A stretch of DNA of 9,769 bases from Flavobacteriaceae bacterium. GTDB lineage: Bacteria; Bacteroidota; Bacteroidia; Flavobacteriales; Flavobacteriaceae. The stretch lies in the NCBI GenBank assembly GCA_002693605.1, contig NZQO01000001.1:1-9769 (forward strand), written 5' to 3'. Both the position numbers and the translations under genes were made by a program. Shown here one piece after another: positions 5,924-9,769 of the stretch. The notes under the pieces were generated by a model. That model was not told the DNA's origin. It saw nothing but the letters and a program-made list of their open reading frames with translations, and ran no database searches. Numbering within the stretch: the first letter of the stretch is position 1; every line of letters starts with the position of its first letter.

Positions 5924-7570
5924 ATGAAAACATCTCTATTTATTTGCCTCGCCCTTTTGCTCAATTTCGGGTTAGTGGCACAGCAAGACACTTATATGCA
6001 CCCCGCAAGCGTGTTCGTAAAGCTGAAACCGGCTTTCAACGATTTGCGTAAAACTACTTCAGAAAAATTTGAAATCGCGGCCTTTCGCGAGGCAGCAGCC
6101 CAATTTTCCATTGCGAATATTCGCCTTTCCGGAAATAAAAAACTTCAGGATACGTACGTAATCTATTTCGATCGCCCTTTGGAAATACAACGGGCCATAG
6201 CGTCTTTCAAAAATACCGCGATGTTTGAGTATGTCGAGCCAAATTATGGGGGAACCGCGGCGGGACAACAGTTTGAGGTAGCCCTCGACAGTCCCGATGA
6301 CCCCTTGTTTGCCCGTCAATGGGGAATGAAGAACGACGGCACCTTCCCCTTGGCACCGGCCGAGGCGGGCGTCGACATTAAAATGGAACAGGCATGGGAG
6401 ATTGAGAAGGGAAGCCCAGACCTTATCATTGCGGTACTCGACTCGGGAGCCAAATGGGACCACCCGGAACTGGCGGGGCGCCTTTGGACGAATCCCGATG
6501 AAATTTTGGACGGCATAGACAACGATAACAATGGATACATAGACGATGTGAACGGCTGGGATTTCGCCTATGAAGATGCCAATCCGTGGGACGATGTTGG
6601 CCACGGAACCAATATTATAGGCCTCCTGGCGAGCAATTCCGATAACGCTACGGCGTATGCCGGCCTCAATTGGAATAGCAAGATAATGAACATCAAAATG
6701 CTCAATGAAGATAACGCCTACCTGGATGGTGCTTGGGCGGTCGATGCCATCTATTACGCTGTAGACAACGGGGCAGATATTATCAATATGTCTTGGGGGG
6801 GTCCCGCGTTTACCGCAATGGAGGATGCCATTCAGTATGCACATGTTAATGGGGTGGTGCTCACTGCCGCAATGATGAATTTTGACAATGATACGCCCTA
6901 TTTTCCGGCCGCCTATGCCGAGACGATCGCCGTAGGCTCCATCGACCCAGATGGAGACCGGTCCTCACCATTCTACTGGGACCCGAATAGCGGAAGTAAT
7001 TTCGGGCCTCATATAGATCTCATTGCTCCGGGAAATTATACCTATAATATTACCAATACGTCAAATTCAAATTATAATATATATTGGGGAGGCACCTCGC
7101 AGGCTGCGCCACACGTAGCCGGGGTGGCTTCTCTTTTATTGTCGCAGGACCCATCCCTAACCCCTGGACAGGTGCGCACCATACTTACCACCACGGCAGA
7201 TGATGGTACGGGCGATCCCATTGAAGACACTCCCGGTTTCGACCAGTTTTATGGCCACGGAAGGCTTAATGCATTCGAGGCCCTTAGCGGCAACTTGCAA
7301 GTAGGAGATCTTACGGCAACTACCATTTCAGTATTCCCAAACCCTGCACCGGCCAACGGCACATTAACCGTAGCGAGTGAGCAGCATATTCTGAAAACCG
7401 CAACCTTTTACTCGGTTCTGGGCCAACGGGTCGCTATCTTCCAAAATGAGGCTGGTAACGAAATATTCAACGTGTCGCTCTCGGGTTTGGCAGCAGGGGT
7501 GTATCTGGTACAACTGCAAGCTGAGGATGCCGGTTTTAACACTACTGTTAAGGTGGTAATCTCCAGATAA
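5924..7570 (+). CDS. Secreted S8 (subtilisin-like) peptidase with T9SS sorting domain
   Basis: This is a 548-residue secreted serine protease. A signal peptide (about 1-20, ending VAQ) is followed by an I9-like prodomain (about 24-110, with VFVKLKP and FEYVEPNY). The catalytic domain (about 125-455) contains D173 in AVLDSGAKWDHPEL, H227 in HGTN, oxyanion-hole N319 and S392 in GTSQAAPHVAG. An acidic loop, DGIDNDNNGYIDDVNGWDF (196-214), looks like a calcium-binding insert. The last 80 residues (about 468-548) are a type A T9SS C-terminal domain: VFPNP, then SVLGQRV, then LAAGVYLVQL and a basic end, so export by the type IX system and cleavage at the surface are expected. Two motifs are odd: HGTN replaces HGTHVAG, and AAMMN replaces AAAGN. 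Likely role is extracellular protein digestion. Confidence 0.95.
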   Translation: MKTSLFICLALLLNFGLVAQQDTYMHPASVFVKLKPAFNDLRKTTSEKFEIAAFREAAAQFSIANIRLSGNKKLQDTYVIYFDRPLEIQRAIASFKNTAMFEYVEPNYGGTAAGQQFEVALDSPDDPLFARQWGMKNDGTFPLAPAEAGVDIKMEQAWEIEKGSPDLIIAVLDSGAKWDHPELAGRLWTNPDEILDGIDNDNNGYIDDVNGWDFAYEDANPWDDVGHGTNIIGLLASNSDNATAYAGLNWNSKIMNIKMLNEDNAYLDGAWAVDAIYYAVDNGADIINMSWGGPAFTAMEDAIQYAHVNGVVLTAAMMNFDNDTPYFPAAYAETIAVGSIDPDGDRSSPFYWDPNSGSNFGPHIDLIAPGNYTYNITNTSNSNYNIYWGGTSQAAPHVAGVASLLLSQDPSLTPGQVRTILTTTADDGTGDPIEDTPGFDQFYGHGRLNAFEALSGNLQVGDLTATTISVFPNPAPANGTLTVASEQHILKTATFYSVLGQRVAIFQNEAGNEIFNVSLSGLAAGVYLVQLQAEDAGFNTTVKVVISR

Positions 7571-7656
7571 GGCACTCAATAGGCTGGGGAAAGAGAAGTG
7601 CTAACCAAAGGGCTTGGTATATTTTCATAGATAGGCAAAAAATATAGTCCGTTTTA

Positions 7657-7687
7657 TTGCGACGGAAATAAAAATAAAGTATATTTG
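7657..7687 (+). promoter_or_regulatory. Promoter of tRNA-Asn
   Basis: TTG at 7657-7659 and TATATTTG at 7680-7687 are separated by 20 nt. This fits the Bacteroidota vegetative promoter (-33 TTG, -7 TAnnTTTG) exactly. Transcription would start near 7693, leaving a leader of about 35 nt before the tRNA. Confidence 0.8.
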
Positions 7688-7729
7688 CCACCGCAAAAAA
7701 GGATAATACCTTTGATGTTTTGAAAGTAT

Positions 7730-7803
7730 TCCTCAGTAGCTCAGTTGGTTAGAGCATCTGACTGTTAATCAGAGGGTCACTGGTTCGAGCCCAGTCTGAG
7801 GAG
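7730..7803 (+). tRNA. tRNA-Asn (anticodon GTT)
   Basis: The full cloverleaf can be folded: acceptor TCCTCAG/CTGAGGA, D arm with GCTC/GAGC stem and AGTTGGTTA loop, anticodon stem TCTGA/TCAGA with loop CTGTTAA, so anticodon GTT reading AAC/AAU, and T arm ACTGG/CCAGT with TTCGAGC loop. G73 is the discriminator, as expected for tRNA-Asn. The 3' CCA is not encoded (the next bases are CTA), so it must be added after transcription. It has its own promoter and terminator and is a single-gene unit. Confidence 0.96.
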
Positions 7804-7812
7804 CTAGTAAAG

Positions 7813-7844
7813 AAAAGCCATCTACGAAAGTGGATGGCTTTTTT
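7813..7844 (+). terminator. Terminator after tRNA-Asn
   Basis: The stem GCCATCTAC (7817-7825) pairs with GTGGATGGC (7830-7838), one G-U pair included, closed by a stable GAAA tetraloop. AAAA before it and a T-run (7839-7844) after it extend the hairpin. It lies 10 nt behind the tRNA and ends its transcription. Confidence 0.9.
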
Positions 7845-7970
7845 CGTTTCTCTTAAAATTTATACCATAGCCTTAAATATTTCTTAAAAAGCACGTTTAC
7901 AGCGGTTATATAGCGCCGTAACTCGATCTTCTTTGTTATCTTCAACAGTCATCGTAAACGAAGATTCATT

Positions 7971-8837
7971 TTGCTGAAAAATAAGGCCTTTATCTTACTC
8001 CTGCTCACCGCGGCCATCGTGGCAATATCGTTTTGGTTCTACAATGGGTACAAATCGGGTATTCAAACAACAAACGAAAAGTTACGCGAAGGGTATACCC
8101 TTGTCAACGAATGGGTTTTGCCCGATGTGCTCGATGAAATTTCTGCCATAGCCTGGCTAGGGGATAATTTACTGGCTTGTGTTCAAGATGAAAATGGAAT
8201 CTTGTTTTTCTACAACCTACAAACCCGAACTATCGAAGACCAATTGGTGTTCGCCGGTGATGGCGACTATGAGGGGCTGGCCGTACTCGGCGAAACCGCC
8301 TACATTATCCGCAGCGATGGCGAACTGTTTATCGTGGAAAACTTCAGGAGCGATAACGCCACGACCAGCCAGTATAATCTTCCCATTTCGGCGAGCAACA
8401 ATGTAGAGGGACTGGCGATTGATGCACCAAACGACCGGTTGTTAATTGCGTTGAAGGACAAGGACCTATTCAACAATTCCTATAAGGGCGTGTATGCGTT
8501 TAACTTAACGCGCAAGACGCTAATCGAGGAAGCGGTGTACAAGATTGATTTTCAATCGGAAGCATTCAATAATTTGAAGACCCATAAAATTAAAAAAGAA
8601 TTTCGCCCTTCTGAAATATGCATACATCCGCTAACCAAGCATATTTATCTGTTGGAGGCCAAAAGCCCGAAATTGCTTGTCTTAAACAACGAGGGAGAGG
8701 CCATTGATCTTCACTTTTTTGACAGGGAAACATTTTATCAGCCCGAGGGCATCACTTTTTCAGATGAGGGGAAAATTTATATTTCCAATGAAGCTAGCAG
8801 TGGTCCCCCTACTATTCTTGAAATAACCCTGCAATAA
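7971..8837 (+). CDS. SdiA-regulated/YjiK-like beta-propeller protein
   Basis: The 288-residue product has an N-terminal membrane anchor or uncleaved signal (residues 6-24) and then a repeat-built domain. Propeller-like segments recur: LDEISAIAWLGDN (54-66), GDYEGLAVLG (98-107), NVEGLAID (144-151), EFRPSEICIHP (210-220) and YQPEGITFSDEGKIYISNEA (256-275). This set matches the SdiA-regulated (YjiK) family, a beta-propeller related to esterase and gluconolactonase folds, whose function is not known; it is probably exposed in the periplasm. No ATG exists in this frame between the upstream stop (7911-7913) and the hydrophobic segment, so TTG at 7971 is the best start. The next gene starts 3 nt after the stop, so the two form an operon. 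Confidence 0.85.
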   Translation: MLKNKAFILLLLTAAIVAISFWFYNGYKSGIQTTNEKLREGYTLVNEWVLPDVLDEISAIAWLGDNLLACVQDENGILFFYNLQTRTIEDQLVFAGDGDYEGLAVLGETAYIIRSDGELFIVENFRSDNATTSQYNLPISASNNVEGLAIDAPNDRLLIALKDKDLFNNSYKGVYAFNLTRKTLIEEAVYKIDFQSEAFNNLKTHKIKKEFRPSEICIHPLTKHIYLLEAKSPKLLVLNNEGEAIDLHFFDRETFYQPEGITFSDEGKIYISNEASSGPPTILEITLQ

Positions 8838-8840
8838 AAT

Positions 8841-9542
8841 ATGCCTTCCAATCTACAAAACGAACCGCGAACCAAGAGTCGTTTGCCCTTGTACTTGTCC
8901 CTTGGGTTGCTTGGCTGCCTTGTTGGCGGCTATTTTATATTTCCCACCTTTCAGCAGTCGGTCCAAGATGCCTGGCAAATTTTAACCAGCGGGGACCCAC
9001 GGCAAATTCGTGATTGGGTAGAAGGTTTTGGTTGGTTAGGGCCCTTGGTAGTCAATATCGCCATGGTGGTACAGATGTTCTTAATCGTAGTGCCAACTAT
9101 TGCCCTAATGGTCGTTTCTATCTTGGCTTACGGCCCTATCTGGGGGAGTTTGCTCGTTTTTGTTGCCGTATATCTTGCTTCCTCGGTGGGGTATGTAATA
9201 GGGCATTATTTTGGCGAGGACCTTGTAGACAGTTTGCTGGGTCCGAAAACAACTGGTAAAATCGAATCTTTTATAGAAGACTATGGTTTTTGGGCGGTGG
9301 TAATAACCCGTATCAATCCGTTTCTGTCTAATGACGCCATCAGTTTCGTTGCCGGTATCTTGGGAATGGGATATTGGCGATTTATGGCCGCCACCATGGC
9401 GGGTATTTTCCCGCTTGTTTTCTTTATTGCGGTCTTGGGCCAGTCTACCGATAGTTTAAAAAGTGGTCTCTTGTGGGGTTCCTTAATTAGCCTGGTAATT
9501 TTTGGCGGCTATATCTATTGGGATAAAAAAAAGAATAAATAG
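8841..9542 (+). CDS. TVP38/TMEM64 (VTT/DedA-like) membrane protein
   Basis: The 233-residue protein has about six hydrophobic segments (near 16-34, 67-90, 92-120, 148-173, 180-200 and 207-227). The VTT-domain pattern is visible: helical hairpins with GPLVVNIAM and YGPIWGSLLVFVAVYLASSVGYVIGHYFG (97-125), then the signature TRINPFLSNDAISFVAGILGMG (156-177) and a following FMAATMAGIFP segment. Proteins of this DedA-related superfamily are linked to phospholipid scrambling and envelope homeostasis; the transported lipid here is unknown. Its ATG starts 3 nt after the YjiK-like gene and one transcript likely covers both, so the propeller and this protein may act together in the envelope. The tRNA-Arg promoter overlaps the end of this gene. 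Confidence 0.88.
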   Translation: MPSNLQNEPRTKSRLPLYLSLGLLGCLVGGYFIFPTFQQSVQDAWQILTSGDPRQIRDWVEGFGWLGPLVVNIAMVVQMFLIVVPTIALMVVSILAYGPIWGSLLVFVAVYLASSVGYVIGHYFGEDLVDSLLGPKTTGKIESFIEDYGFWAVVITRINPFLSNDAISFVAGILGMGYWRFMAATMAGIFPLVFFIAVLGQSTDSLKSGLLWGSLISLVIFGGYIYWDKKKNK

Positions 9543-9547
9543 TTTTG
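9518..9547 (+). promoter_or_regulatory. Promoter of tRNA-Arg overlapping the upstream stop codon
   Basis: TTG (9518-9520) and TAGTTTTG (9540-9547) are separated by 19 nt and fit the Bacteroidota promoter exactly. The -33 box is inside the coding sequence of the TVP38-like gene, and the first three bases of the -7 box are that gene's TAG stop. Transcription would start about 6-8 nt upstream of the tRNA. Confidence 0.7.
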
Positions 9548-9559
9548 CAATTTCTGAAG

Positions 9560-9634
9560 GGCCTCGTAGTTCAATGGATAGAATAGAAGTTTCCTAAACT
9601 TTAGATGCAAGTTCGATTCTTGCCGAGGCTACCA
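9560..9634 (+). tRNA. tRNA-Arg (anticodon CCT)
   Basis: The cloverleaf folds with acceptor GGCCTCG/CGAGGCT (a G-U pair at position 1:72), D stem GTTC/GAAT, anticodon stem GAAGT/ACTTT with loop TTCCTAA, so anticodon CCT reading AGG, and T arm GCAAG/CTTGC with loop TTCGATT. The discriminator is A73. Unlike the tRNA-Asn here, CCA is encoded (9632-9634). It starts 17 nt after the TVP38-like gene, with its own promoter. Confidence 0.93.
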
Positions 9635-9667
9635 AAAAAAGACCGGCGCTTGTGCCGGTCTTTTTTT
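9634..9667. terminator. Bidirectional terminator between tRNA-Arg and the convergent gene
   Basis: GACCGGC (9641-9647) pairs with GCCGGTC (9654-9660) across a 6-nt loop. Seven A (9634-9640) and seven T (9661-9667) flank it, so the stem may extend to 14 bp and it ends transcription from both sides. The first A belongs to the tRNA CCA end, and the last two T are part of the minus-strand stop codon. Confidence 0.93.
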
Positions 9668-9769
9668 AAGCATATTGAGGTCTTAAATTTTTCAACATGA
9701 TCTCGGTCATTTCGTCGAGTGAAACGGAATGTTGCCATCCCCAATCATCCTGGGCCGAGCTGTCGTCGA
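9666..9769 (-). CDS. NAD-dependent epimerase/threonine dehydrogenase-like protein, C-terminal end
   Basis: Only the last 33 residues lie in the window, ending with TAA at 9666-9668 (complement); the gene runs off the right edge. The visible C-terminus begins DDSSAQDDWGWQHSVSLDEM and then TEIMLKNLRPQ. It matches the end of extended short-chain dehydrogenases of the L-threonine 3-dehydrogenase/NAD-dependent epimerase type, where a 'IDDSxAxxDWGWxxxxxLxxMTxxML' pattern precedes the end. The two bases at the edge (TC) would fit an Ile codon before DDS, as in that motif. The substrate cannot be told from this part. The stop codon lies at the edge of the shared terminator. Confidence 0.7.
   Translation of the reverse strand, partial: DDSSAQDDWGWQHSVSLDEMTEIMLKNLRPQYA

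Noticed and set aside
6059..6844. A 261-residue open frame on the minus strand opposite the S8 peptidase
   Set aside because: It lies entirely antisense to a well-supported gene, shows no recognisable domain or start context, and its composition is what the complement of a protease gene gives.
7604..7618. Short hairpin ACCAA-AGGGC-TTGGT after the S8 peptidase
   Set aside because: Five base pairs with a poor T-tract; too weak to call as a terminator.

Overview
The window looks like ordinary chromosome from a marine-type member of the Flavobacteriaceae (phylum Bacteroidota). Four things point there: promoters of the TTG-N19/20-TAnnTTTG type, a subtilisin-like protease ending in a type IX secretion (T9SS) sorting domain, a lipoprotein with an acidic stretch right after the lipid-anchored cysteine, and a small FeoB-associated Cys-rich protein. 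I see no insertion sequence, integrase, phage gene, CRISPR array or plasmid origin.

Left part, minus strand (479-4255). A divergent promoter region at about 4256-4475 separates an SCO1/SenC-type copper chaperone from rseP. Downstream of the SCO1 gene lies a tight ferrous-iron uptake operon: feoA, feoB (1-nt overlap), a lipoprotein of unknown function (26-nt gap) and a 52-residue FeoB-associated Cys-rich membrane protein (6-nt gap). The lipoprotein gene between feoB and the small Cys-rich gene is the least explained part of the window. A near-palindrome overlaps the predicted start of transcription of feoA and may be the metal-responsive operator. A secreted protein with a DSRCP/CIWAG motif (60-482, plus strand) converges on the operon, and the two stop codons overlap by 4 nt.

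Middle part, plus strand (4476-7570). The site-2 protease RseP (two PDZ-like domains, HELGH and LDGGH motifs) ends at a very strong 18-bp stem terminator. It is followed by a secreted S8 peptidase with signal peptide, prodomain, catalytic Asp/His/Asn/Ser and a T9SS C-terminal domain. The protease has unusual residues around its catalytic His and oxyanion Asn.

Right part (7571-9769). A tRNA-Asn(GTT) with a textbook Bacteroidota promoter and terminator precedes a two-gene operon: an SdiA-regulated/YjiK-like beta-propeller protein (probable TTG start) and a TVP38/TMEM64 (VTT/DedA-like) membrane protein. A tRNA-Arg(CCT) follows at once, with its own promoter built into the end of the membrane-protein gene. 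A bidirectional terminator then separates it from the 3' end of an NAD-dependent epimerase/threonine dehydrogenase-like gene that runs in from the right on the minus strand.

Overall this is mostly housekeeping and envelope biology: iron uptake, copper delivery to oxidase, envelope proteolysis and secretion. I did not find a clear new defence or mobile system. The best candidate for something undescribed is the accessory lipoprotein in the feo operon.
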